A stretch of 40,926 nucleotides of DNA, from contig CANJVG010000015.1 of the NCBI GenBank assembly GCA_947478005.1, positions 1 to 40,926 of the forward strand, written 5' to 3'. The stretch is from Bacteroidota bacterium (GTDB taxonomy: Bacteria > Bacteroidota > Bacteroidia > Chitinophagales > LD1). A model generated the notes under the pieces. That model searched no databases and was not told where the DNA came from. It saw only the letters and a list, made by a program, of their open reading frames with translations. The position numbers and the translations under genes were made by a program. Below, piece after piece: positions 24,859 to 33,590 of the stretch (the first letter of the stretch is position 1; each line of letters opens with the position of its first letter).

Positions 24859-25521
24859 ATGCATTTCCTTTCTCATTATTACACCGAGCTGCCAAACGAA
24901 AATCCGCTGTTGGTTGCTGCCCTTTCCATTCCTGATTTAACCAGAGGCTTCACGCGTGTTTATAATTCGAATTTAAAGAAACAATTACCGCCTGAGCAAG
25001 AGGGACTGAAAAAGATACACGAAGGAATCGTCCAACATTATGCCGGTGACTTCTGGTTTCATAAAAGCCCGTTGTTTAAGGAGCATATTTAGTTGGCAAT
25101 GGAGCAGTTTTTGAAGCAGAAACTGAGCCGTGAAAAACTTCGTTTATCCGTTATTGCGCATTTGGCCGTTGAACTGATGATAGACCGGCAAATAGTATTG
25201 GCGAATGAAGAACTATGCAATCGGTATTATATGTTGATAGAACATGCGGATGAAAAGTTGATTCGCCAATACTTTGCTTTACATTCGCTGCCAATTGCCG
25301 GGGAGGATTTTTTGTCTAAATTTCAATTTTGGCGGCAGCGGAGGATTTTGTTTTTGTTTAAGGAGTTAGAAAATATAGTTGTCGGGTTAGACCGTATTTA
25401 TGGCAGTGTTACCAAAACGGCATTTACGGAAGAGGAAAAAAGAAAGTTTTTGTCGGCCTTGCACAATATAGATTCGGTAATGCGTTATAGCTGGCAGGAA
25501 ATTTTAAAAGTTAAACAATGA
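24859..25521 (+). pseudogene. AcpH-like (ACP phosphodiesterase family) gene split by an in-frame amber codon
   Basis: Two open stretches lie in the same frame, 24859-25089 (77 codons) and 25093-25518 (142 codons), separated only by TAG at 25090-25092. Read through, they give a 220-residue protein resembling the Bacteroidota members of the ACP phosphodiesterase (AcpH/DUF479) family: MHFLSHYYTELP opening, IPDL, IHEGIVQHYAGDFWFH, then LRLSVIAHLAVELMIDRQI, IYGSVTKT and HNIDSVMRYSWQEI. The His and Asp residues are spread over both halves, so neither half should be active alone. A single C-to-T change from CAG (FKEHIQLAMEQF) would explain it. The other possibilities are a sequencing error, amber readthrough, or two interacting fragments with TTG or ATG restart at 25093 or 25099. 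The 3' end overlaps the next gene by ATGA, so translational coupling is preserved. Confidence 0.75.
25090..25092 (+). other. In-frame amber (TAG) codon interrupting the AcpH-like frame
   Basis: The context reads GAG CAT ATT TAG TTG GCA ATG. TAG also ends at least four ordinary genes here (14510, 24454, 26627, 31736), so it is a normal stop in this genome and not reassigned. Confidence 0.85.
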
Positions 25522-26627
25522 AGCGAACCATCATCCTACTTTTCGTTCTTATCAGTAGCACCACCTTGTTTGCGCAAACTGTGCGTAAATACAGCAATGA
25601 ATTTCTGCAAATAGGTGTTGGCGCGCGTGGTTTAGCAATGAGCAATGCGCAGGTAGCAACCACTTCCGATGTTTATTCCAACTATTACAATCCGGCAGGT
25701 CTTGTTAATATAACCAACACTTTCCAGGTAGGCATTATGCACTCCGAATACTTTGCGGGCATAGCCAAATACGACCACGTAACGTTGGCGGTTCCGGTGC
25801 AGCAGAACAAACGGGTGATTGGTTTTTCATTTACCCGATTCGGGATAGACAATATTCCCAATACCTTGTTTTTGGTGCAACCTGACGGCAGCGTGGACTA
25901 TACTAAGATTACATCTTTCAGTGCCGCTGATTATGCGTTTCAATTGCATTATGCACAGGTGCTTCCGGTAAAAGGACTGAGCATTGGAGGAAGTGCCAAA
26001 ATTATTTACAGACAAATAGGAAAGTTTGCTAAAGCCTTTGGCTTTGGTGTTGATCTTGGTTTGCAATACCGCATTAAGAACTGGTACATAGGTTTGATGG
26101 CCCGAGATATTACCTCTACCTTCGATGCGTGGAGCATAAGTTTTAACGATGCAGAGAAGCAAGTATTGCTGCAAACGAATAATGCGCTACCAAAAAACAG
26201 TTTGGAGATTACTACGCCTATGTTCATTTTGGGTGCGGCCTATGCGGGCAATATCAAAGACAAGTTCTTCATTATACCCGAAGTGAATTTCGCATTGACA
26301 ACAGATGGGAAAAGGAATGTGCTGATAGCTGCGAAACCTATAAGCGTGGATATGAATATTGGTTTGGAATTGAAATATGTCCCGGCCAAGAATATTGATG
26401 TTTGTATCCGTACTGGTGTCGGTAACCTGCAACGAGCGACTGATGAGTTGGGCAAGAAACGGTTTACTGTTTCTCCAAACATAGGTGCGGGGGTTCACAT
26501 AAAAATCATTTCCTTGGATTATGCCCTTACTAATTTAACTACCATCAAAGACAAAGATGGCGGAGCGGGGTTGTATTCGCATGTTATATCGTTGCGCTTA
26601 GACATCAACAAAAAAGTAAAAGATTAG
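25518..26627 (+). CDS. PorV/PorQ family outer-membrane protein (type IX secretion)
   Basis: The 369-residue protein has a signal peptide ending TLFAQ and then the family opening FLQIGVGARGLAMSNAQVATTSDVYSNYYNPAGL, where the GARGxAMxxA...D..xxxYNPAGL pattern is typical of the PorV/PorQ (FadL-like) barrels. The remainder alternates as beta strands and ends SHVISLRLDINKK. PorV carries CTD proteins from the translocon to the PorU sortase and PorQ works with PorZ. The next gene, 3 bp downstream, encodes a PorU-like peptidase, so this protein is probably its barrel partner; porU and porV are likewise neighbours in Porphyromonas. It overlaps the AcpH-like frame by 4 bp. Which of PorV or PorQ it is closer to cannot be decided without alignment. 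Confidence 0.86.
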   Translation: MKRTIILLFVLISSTTLFAQTVRKYSNEFLQIGVGARGLAMSNAQVATTSDVYSNYYNPAGLVNITNTFQVGIMHSEYFAGIAKYDHVTLAVPVQQNKRVIGFSFTRFGIDNIPNTLFLVQPDGSVDYTKITSFSAADYAFQLHYAQVLPVKGLSIGGSAKIIYRQIGKFAKAFGFGVDLGLQYRIKNWYIGLMARDITSTFDAWSISFNDAEKQVLLQTNNALPKNSLEITTPMFILGAAYAGNIKDKFFIIPEVNFALTTDGKRNVLIAAKPISVDMNIGLELKYVPAKNIDVCIRTGVGNLQRATDELGKKRFTVSPNIGAGVHIKIISLDYALTNLTTIKDKDGGAGLYSHVISLRLDINKKVKD

Positions 26628-26630
26628 TGC

Positions 26631-29600
26631 ATGAAGAAATGTTTACACCTTCTTCTATTTATCGGTCTTGTTTTTTCGGCTCAGGCACAGCCTTTCGGTA
26701 ATGAATGGATTGTTCCTTCTCAACAGTATTACAAAATTAAGGTTACGCTGGATGGCATGTATCGCATTCCGCGAAGTACTTTGCTTCCTTTAGGAATTGG
26801 TACGGTTAGTACCGCCAGTTTTGCCCTCTATCACAACGGACAACAGATTCCTATTTATGTTTCAACTACTGCCAATACCTTGGGCAATTCTGATTACCTT
26901 GAGTTTTATGGCGAGCGGAATCGAGGGTATATTGACAGTCTGCTTTATCGAAAGGCTGATGACCAAATCAATCCAAGTTATAGCTTGTTTACCGATACTT
27001 CGGTTTACTTTCTAACCACCAATAGCCTGAACAATAATTTGCGGTATGCTGAAATTCAAAATGTAATACCGCAGCCTGCTCCTGTTCCGGAGAGCTATTT
27101 TACTTGCCGCTCGATTGTAAATTACCCTACGGGTAGTTATTACGATGGCAAATATTATTCGTTGAATAATGAAGAAGTTTATAAATCACTTTATGAAAGA
27201 GGGGAAGGGTTTACTTTTTCCGCCTACTTCGGGAATTTTCAGCAAAACTTTATAGCCCCTACTCCTTCGCTATACACGGGAGATCCAAATTTAATGGCGC
27301 AGTTAAAAGTTAACTATGCTAATAACTCATTGGAAAACCATATCACTTTCGTTCAATTGAATGGCACGCAGGTTTATACTCAAAATCACTTTGGCTTTAA
27401 GTTGAACAAGATGAATGTTACAATTCCTACAACACAACTGCATAGTGGAAATGATACGATTACTTTTTATGCCAGTGACAATGCGTTTAGTCAGAAGCAA
27501 AACATGGTGGGTTATCTGGAGGTGGTTTATCCTAGAGATTTTAACGCAGGCGGAGCGAACATATTTCAATTTACAAGTGCCGCTTCTCCAAGTAAAAAAT
27601 ATATTGAGGTAAATAACTTCAACGACAATAACACAGTACCTGTTTTGTTTGATGTAACCAATGGTTGGTTTTATCGTTCAGCTCAGCCGGCAGGAAGTTC
27701 TCCGGTGAAGTTTCACATTCTCAATTCGGGTGTTGAACGCAATATGTATTTGTGTTCGGATGATGCGAGCGGTAATACAACCGTGCAAACCTTAACGCCT
27801 GTTAGCTTTGTTGACTACAGTAATATAACAAATCAAGGTAAGTATATTGTCATCTCGAACAGCGTCCTGTTTAATGATGGTAGTGGAAAGAATTGGGTGG
27901 AAGAATACCGTACGTATCGAGATTTAGATAACGGTGGAAAGTATAAGAATTGCAAAATCATAAGCATAGATTTACTTTATGATCAATTTGGATATGGTAT
28001 TGCTAAATCGCCTTTAGCCATTCGTAACTTCATAGCCTACGCTACAAGTACCTGGGGCAATCTGAAGCCTGAGTACGTTTTTTTAATAGGCAAGGGACGT
28101 GAGTCGAAGTTTATGAGAAGTGATGCTGGAGTAAGAACCCAATGTCTGGTTCCAACTTTTGGTTTTCCCGGTTCTGATAATCTCTTGGCAGCTACCCGGC
28201 AAAGTGATTTTCCATTGGTGGCAATAGGAAGACTTGCGGCAGAAAATGGTTTACAGGTAAAGGATTATTTGGATAAGATTAAAGATTACGAGAAGGAGCA
28301 AAGTACTTATGACGACCATGAATTAATAGAGAATAAGATTTGGCAAAAGCAGCTTCTCCATTTCAGCGGGGGAACGAGTAGTTTCGAGCAATCGCTTTTC
28401 AGGGCTTATGTAAATAACTACAAGAAGATTGCGGCTGATACATCGTGGGGAGCAAATACTACTTCGTTTTCGAAAACTTCGAGCGATCCGATTGATGTGC
28501 AACAGTCGCAGGTTATTAAAACTGCTATCAATAAAGGTGTTTCCTGGATTACTTTCTTCGGACACTCCGCCACCGGTGCTTTTGATTTCAGTATAGATGA
28601 GCCTGAGAATTACAACAATCGCGGAAAGTATCCTATCATTCTTTCAAACGGTTGTTTCGCGGGGTTCATTCATGATGCTGCTCCGGGATATAGTGAACGG
28701 TTTGTTTTTAAGCCTGCAGCGGGTGCTATAGCTTTCATGGCTACATCCAGTCTTTCTACTCCCGGAGGACTGAATAATTTTTCCGACACGCTTTATCGTA
28801 GAACCTGTCGTTTGAATTATACCGAACCTCTTGGTAAGGCAGTGCAGCAAACGCTTACAAAGCTTTACACTTATAACTACGCCAGCGATAATGATATGAT
28901 GATGGCGTATGAAATGACTTTGCATGGAGATCCGGGATTGATACCAAATCAATATCCTAAACCCGATTATGCGATAGAGCAGTCTTCTTTGTTTTTTAAT
29001 CCTTCTTCCATTCAACCGGGGCTCGATTCTTTTGAAGTGAAATTGGTTGTAACTAACTTGGGTAAAGCCATTAAGGATTCTATTGCCATTACTTTGAAGC
29101 GAACTATTTTTGATGCCAACGGCAGTCCGGTGGTTTTCAATAATCGTATCCTGGTAGGTGCACCTTATTATATCGACACCGTTACTTTTAAGTTGCCGGT
29201 TAAAGTCTCAACGCTTGGTTATGGAGAAAACAGGTTTGAACCTTATGTAGACGCTGATTATAAAATTAATGAAATGGCAGAAGGTAACAATGGATTGCTT
29301 ACACCTGTCTCTATACAAATTCAAAGCGATGATATCATTCCTATTTATCCTTATGAATTTGCTATTGTGCCTAAACAGGGAGTAACGCTAAAGGCTTCTA
29401 CGGTTAATCCTTTTGCGCCTAAGCGTAGCTATAAATTAGAAATTGATACGTCTGAATTATTTGCGGCACCTCTTCAGTCAATCAGTATTTATCAGGGTGG
29501 GGGAGTAGTGCATTGGCAACCTACTATTACTTATAAGGATAGCACCGTTTACTACTGGCGTGTAGGGAAGGATTCGGCAGGAGCAGCTTTTCATTACAGT

Positions 29601-31736
29601 TCATTTATTTATTTGAAAGATGAATATCCCGGTTGGAATCAATCACATTATTTTCAATGGAAGAAGGACGATTATCCTCCTACTTTACGTTTAGACAGCA
29701 GCAGCCGGATATTTAAATATCCTCCTTCTACGAATGAGATTCATGTAAAAACAGGGAATGCTTATGCCAACAACCCACAGTATGAAAGTTTAGGATGGGA
29801 TTACAACAACTACAATGAGTATAGATGGCGGATGGGAAACTGTGGAAACATTGGTTACTCTTCGGGACTTACGTTTGCTGTAATTGACAATGTAACGGGA
29901 GTGCCATGGATGAGTGAAAATTCAGTAGCGGATAACTTTGGAGACAAATTCAGCAACATTCATTGCTCAGGTCAATACTATCTGCAAGCGGGTTTCGATT
30001 TCCTGACACAGGGAACCAACCCTAATTTGAATGAGCCCTGGAGTTCTACCATCGGTCGTTTTATCGATTCGATTCCTGCCGGGTTTTATGTGTTGGTTTA
30101 TTCGGTGAATCAGGTTCCTTATCTCAGTTGGGATACTGCGCTGGTGCAGAAGTTACAATCGATTGGTATGGTGCAGGCTTCCTCTTTTCAAAAGGGAGAT
30201 ATTAAAGGCCCATTGGTTTATTTTACACAAAAGGGAAATCTTAATTATCAAAGTTACTTCGATTTCAAACCCGATTACCAGCTTCCTTTGGAAGCAAACA
30301 TCACCTTTACCGGCAATTGGTTTGCGGGATTTTTTACCACGCCTAAGATTGGTCCTGCGGTGGAGTGGGGAAGTGTTCACTGGAAACGCAGGTCGTTGAA
30401 TAATCTGGCTACGGACAGCGACCGCCTTGAAATTATTGGTGTGAATACCAACGGTTTCGACACGGTGCTTGTAACCACTGCTGATTCGAATATTCTTTTC
30501 AACAACAGCATTAGTGCCACTCAGTTTCCTTACATCAAACTTCGTTTATACACCAGCGATGATGCAAACAGAACGCCTGCGCAGTTGAGGTACTGGCGTG
30601 TGTTATATAAGAAACCACCCGAAGCGGCTATTAACCCCGCTGCGTGGTTTAAGATTTCCGACTCGGTGAATCTGGGCCAGAACCTGCATGTGGAAATTGC
30701 GTTGGAAAATGTGACTGAATTGCACATGGATAGTATGTTGACGAAGTACATCATGCGCGATGCACAGTTCAACAATCAAACCTTTAAGATTAGACAGGAT
30801 ACCCTGGGCGGGTTAGATACGATGATTTTGGTTTTCGATAAACCTATCAATGGAAATACATTCAATGGGCTGAACAAATTGATTATTGAAGCCAACCCTG
30901 ACAATGACCAGATAGAGCAGTTTCACTTCAACAATTTTGCGGAGATAAACTTCAGCAGTGCGGCTGATAAAATAAATCCATTGCTCGATGTTACGTTCGA
31001 CCATCAGCATATTTTGAATGGCGATGTTGTTTCTGCCAAGCCCGACATTTTGATTACGCTGAAAGACGAGAACAAGTTCTTAGCACTGAATGATACTTCG
31101 CTGATGAATGTGTTTTTGAAATATCCGAACGAAGCCACTCCGCGCAGAATTAGTTATGATGATGTTATCATGAAGTTCTATCCTGCTGATTCTACCAAAT
31201 TAAGTCATGGCAATAAAGCGCAGATTGAATTGAAGCCCGGCTTTGTCAATGCGCTGCCTGATGGCAAGTATGAGCTGACAATAAATGACAGAGACCGCAA
31301 CGGCAATAACAGCAGCAGCACTACCACGCGACACGATGGAAATCTATTTTTTGACTATCGTATCAGTTTTGAAATCATCAACAAATCGATGATTAGTAAT
31401 GTGCTTAATTATCCGAATCCTTTTACAACAGCTACTAAGTTTGTGTTCACCATCACGGGTAGTGAGGTGCCTGATTTTATGAAGATTCAGATTATGACTA
31501 TTAAGGGAACAGTAGTAAAGGAAATCTTTAAGGAGGAACTGGGCCCGTTGCGAATAGGCACCAACATTACCGAATATGCCTGGGATGGCCGCGATCAATA
31601 TGGCGATTTGCTGGCCAACGGTATTTATTTCTACACCGTATCCACCCGATTGGATAATAAGCAAATGGACCAGATGGGCATGACCTACGATAAGTTCTTC
31701 AAGAAAGGCTTTGGCAAAATGGCTATTGTTCGATAG
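26631..31736 (+). CDS. PorU-like C25 (gingipain-family) peptidase, probable second T9SS sortase
   Basis: The protein has 1701 residues and a signal peptide ending SAQAQ. The N-terminal prodomain-like region opens YYKIKVTLDGMYRI, as in PorU-family proteins. The caspase-like C25 peptidase domain lies at about residues 400-790, with His645 in WITFFGHSATGAFDF and Cys675 in ILSNGCFAGF, a spacing of 30 that fits gingipains and PorU. Then come CARDB/Ig-like beta domains (SFEVKLVVTNLGKAIKDS; YKLEIDTSELF) and a C-terminal FlgD-like domain (LNYPNPFTTATKF, YAWDGRDQYGDLLANGIYFY). PorU removes CTDs from T9SS cargo and joins the cargo to anionic lipopolysaccharide. At 1701 residues this is clearly longer than PorU (about 1150-1300), fitting the PorU2-type group; alternatively it is a C25 protease that is itself cargo. 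Pairing with the PorV/PorQ-like gene 3 bp upstream favours the sortase reading. Confidence 0.85.
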   Translation: MKKCLHLLLFIGLVFSAQAQPFGNEWIVPSQQYYKIKVTLDGMYRIPRSTLLPLGIGTVSTASFALYHNGQQIPIYVSTTANTLGNSDYLEFYGERNRGYIDSLLYRKADDQINPSYSLFTDTSVYFLTTNSLNNNLRYAEIQNVIPQPAPVPESYFTCRSIVNYPTGSYYDGKYYSLNNEEVYKSLYERGEGFTFSAYFGNFQQNFIAPTPSLYTGDPNLMAQLKVNYANNSLENHITFVQLNGTQVYTQNHFGFKLNKMNVTIPTTQLHSGNDTITFYASDNAFSQKQNMVGYLEVVYPRDFNAGGANIFQFTSAASPSKKYIEVNNFNDNNTVPVLFDVTNGWFYRSAQPAGSSPVKFHILNSGVERNMYLCSDDASGNTTVQTLTPVSFVDYSNITNQGKYIVISNSVLFNDGSGKNWVEEYRTYRDLDNGGKYKNCKIISIDLLYDQFGYGIAKSPLAIRNFIAYATSTWGNLKPEYVFLIGKGRESKFMRSDAGVRTQCLVPTFGFPGSDNLLAATRQSDFPLVAIGRLAAENGLQVKDYLDKIKDYEKEQSTYDDHELIENKIWQKQLLHFSGGTSSFEQSLFRAYVNNYKKIAADTSWGANTTSFSKTSSDPIDVQQSQVIKTAINKGVSWITFFGHSATGAFDFSIDEPENYNNRGKYPIILSNGCFAGFIHDAAPGYSERFVFKPAAGAIAFMATSSLSTPGGLNNFSDTLYRRTCRLNYTEPLGKAVQQTLTKLYTYNYASDNDMMMAYEMTLHGDPGLIPNQYPKPDYAIEQSSLFFNPSSIQPGLDSFEVKLVVTNLGKAIKDSIAITLKRTIFDANGSPVVFNNRILVGAPYYIDTVTFKLPVKVSTLGYGENRFEPYVDADYKINEMAEGNNGLLTPVSIQIQSDDIIPIYPYEFAIVPKQGVTLKASTVNPFAPKRSYKLEIDTSELFAAPLQSISIYQGGGVVHWQPTITYKDSTVYYWRVGKDSAGAAFHYSSFIYLKDEYPGWNQSHYFQWKKDDYPPTLRLDSSSRIFKYPPSTNEIHVKTGNAYANNPQYESLGWDYNNYNEYRWRMGNCGNIGYSSGLTFAVIDNVTGVPWMSENSVADNFGDKFSNIHCSGQYYLQAGFDFLTQGTNPNLNEPWSSTIGRFIDSIPAGFYVLVYSVNQVPYLSWDTALVQKLQSIGMVQASSFQKGDIKGPLVYFTQKGNLNYQSYFDFKPDYQLPLEANITFTGNWFAGFFTTPKIGPAVEWGSVHWKRRSLNNLATDSDRLEIIGVNTNGFDTVLVTTADSNILFNNSISATQFPYIKLRLYTSDDANRTPAQLRYWRVLYKKPPEAAINPAAWFKISDSVNLGQNLHVEIALENVTELHMDSMLTKYIMRDAQFNNQTFKIRQDTLGGLDTMILVFDKPINGNTFNGLNKLIIEANPDNDQIEQFHFNNFAEINFSSAADKINPLLDVTFDHQHILNGDVVSAKPDILITLKDENKFLALNDTSLMNVFLKYPNEATPRRISYDDVIMKFYPADSTKLSHGNKAQIELKPGFVNALPDGKYELTINDRDRNGNNSSSTTTRHDGNLFFDYRISFEIINKSMISNVLNYPNPFTTATKFVFTITGSEVPDFMKIQIMTIKGTVVKEIFKEELGPLRIGTNITEYAWDGRDQYGDLLANGIYFYTVSTRLDNKQMDQMGMTYDKFFKKGFGKMAIVR

Positions 31737-31766
31737 CCATTTGTGAATTAGCGAATGGAACAGCCG

Positions 31767-31806
31767 TTTGGGTTTTCTTTTGCCACCATATTTTTAAATA
31801 ATTTCG
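31767..31806 (+). promoter_or_regulatory. Possible Bacteroidota promoter region upstream of a T9SS-sorted protein gene
   Basis: Two overlapping near-matches are seen: TTTG (31767) with an 18-bp spacer to TATTTTTA (31789-31796), and TTTG (31779) with a 16-bp spacer to TAATTTCG (31799-31806). Each differs by one base from TAnnTTTG, and both lie 29-39 bp before the start codon. Confidence 0.35.
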
Positions 31807-31834
31807 TTGCCTTAAAATCAATTCAATCTTTGCT

Positions 31835-33376
31835 ATGAAAAAACAGATACTCTTCCTGCAGCTTAGCTTTACAGTTTATTTTGTTCAGGCGCAATACTGT
31901 GGCAATTCGGGACCGGGCCAATGCACCACAACCGGCACTTTTGTTACCCCGGGGTTTTACCCTGTTTCAAGCCAATTGCCTTCGTTTGTTAATGGGCAGG
32001 CTCCTACCACCACGCTTCAGTTTAAAAATTTCAACGTCATTAATTTTTCGGGTAATAACTATACGGTTATCTCTTTGCGGATAGATTCGGTCGGCAACTT
32101 GCCTGCGGGTTTGTGTTGGGCAAGCAACAAGGCGAACAACACCTTTGCTAATCAGGAGCAAGGGTGTGTGCAGATAAACGGCACTCCACAGGATTCGGTG
32201 GGAGAATATAAATTATACATTTCGGTGACAGCTACAGTGCAGCCACCTGTTGGCCCTATAACACCAGTAACGATAGATGCATCGGCTGCTGGAATTAATT
32301 ATTACATGCGCTTAGTGGATAGTTGCCAAACGGCACCGCCAACCGATACATTGCAAGCGGCCACTTTTGTGCCTTATAATTTGCCGGGTTGCCTGTTTGT
32401 AGATCTGGGTGCGGATAAAACAGCCTGCAACGGAAGCACCGTAGCGCTGCACGCCATTACCACTGCGGGCGCTCCGCCTTTTACCTATCTATGGCAAAGT
32501 ACCGGCAACGCAGTTAGCTGCGACACCTGCCCTAATCCTACTTCGGTTATTTCGCAAAACTCTAGTTTTATAGTAACGGTTACGGATAGTTTTAATACCT
32601 CCGCCACCGACACGGTTACTTACACCGTTAGCGGTGCGCCTTTTAATTTTTCGATTACCTCATCAGGTTCCGATACTTTTTGCCTCGGTGCTTCTACCAC
32701 GCTTCGCGCCAACGGAAGCAGTGCTTACTCGTATCAATGGCAGCGGAACGGCAATGATATTGCAGGGGCCATGGACAGCAGTTATTTGGTGAGCGATTCT
32801 ACCGGTGTATATAATGTATTCTTTACCGGCACGGGTTGCACGGCCGGCAGCAATGCCATTGGGGTGGTGGTGTACCCATTGCCTGCGGTTTCTTTTGTGT
32901 TGAATCCTGATTTTGTTTGCCTCGCGGCCTCTTCGTTTACCATTACCGGTGAAAGCCCGGCTGGCGGCAACTTTGCAGGCATTGGTGTGTCGGGAAATAT
33001 ATTTGACCCATCCACTGCCGGCACCGGCTCGCATGTGCTCATTTACACTTACATGGATTTGAACGGCTGCACCAACACGGCCCGCGATACTATTATGGTG
33101 AATAATTGCCTGGGCATGGAAGCCATCAATGCCAATCCTCAAATGCTTATTTACCCCAATCCCTCTACCGGTTTATTGACCGCGGAGAGTGATATGGTGC
33201 TGAACAATGCTACTACTGCTATGGTTTTTGACATCACCGGAAGCCGACTGCCAATTTTTTTTACCAAAGAAGGAAACCGAATGATGGCAGATGTAACGCA
33301 GCTTGCGGCAGGAGTCTATGTTTTGAAACTGCAAGCCAATGGCCAACAGTTCAACAGCCGGTTTGTGAAGGGATGA
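31835..33376 (+). CDS. Secreted PKD/Ig-domain protein with T9SS type A sorting domain
   Basis: The 513-residue protein has a signal peptide ending VQAQ, then a Cys-containing N-terminal domain of unknown type (about residues 20-185). A PKD/SprB-type repeat at about 187-265 (FVDLGADKTACNGSTV...PPFTYLW) follows, then an Ig-like domain with a Cys pair (DTFCLGASTTL...GTGC), a PAGGNFAG domain at about 350-425, and a type A sorting domain (LIYPNPSTGLLTAE, MVFDITGSRLP, LAAGVYVLKLQANGQQFNSRFVKG). The PKD and PAGGxF domains closely resemble domains in the giant adhesin at the left of the window. No enzyme motif is present, so it is probably a surface-attached binding or structural protein. It follows the PorU-like gene but has its own promoter-like sequence. 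Confidence 0.9.
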   Translation: MKKQILFLQLSFTVYFVQAQYCGNSGPGQCTTTGTFVTPGFYPVSSQLPSFVNGQAPTTTLQFKNFNVINFSGNNYTVISLRIDSVGNLPAGLCWASNKANNTFANQEQGCVQINGTPQDSVGEYKLYISVTATVQPPVGPITPVTIDASAAGINYYMRLVDSCQTAPPTDTLQAATFVPYNLPGCLFVDLGADKTACNGSTVALHAITTAGAPPFTYLWQSTGNAVSCDTCPNPTSVISQNSSFIVTVTDSFNTSATDTVTYTVSGAPFNFSITSSGSDTFCLGASTTLRANGSSAYSYQWQRNGNDIAGAMDSSYLVSDSTGVYNVFFTGTGCTAGSNAIGVVVYPLPAVSFVLNPDFVCLAASSFTITGESPAGGNFAGIGVSGNIFDPSTAGTGSHVLIYTYMDLNGCTNTARDTIMVNNCLGMEAINANPQMLIYPNPSTGLLTAESDMVLNNATTAMVFDITGSRLPIFFTKEGNRMMADVTQLAAGVYVLKLQANGQQFNSRFVKG

Positions 33377-33590
33377 GAGGTATAGAGGTATATAGATACA
33401 TAGTATCAGCGGGTGAAATAAAGATGAAAGGTCTGCTCGAAAATCGAGATTAAACGGATTTTTATGATAGTCACTAGCGAATGCGCACTTTGAATAGCTT
33501 GTTCTGATAGTAAGCAAATATTTTTCTTGTTAATTGATTTTTTCTGTCAAACCATGCTGTATTTTAGTGCTTGAAAAATTAAATAGAACT

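Noticed and set aside
24859-25521. Reassigned TAG codon (alternative genetic code)
   Set aside because: TAG ends several ordinary full-length genes in this window, at 14510, 24454, 26627 and 31736.
33534-33590. TTG start for the sterol desaturase family gene
   Set aside because: The extra 19 residues are not hydrophobic in the expected way and overlap a promoter-like region; ATG at 33591 gives the typical N-terminus.
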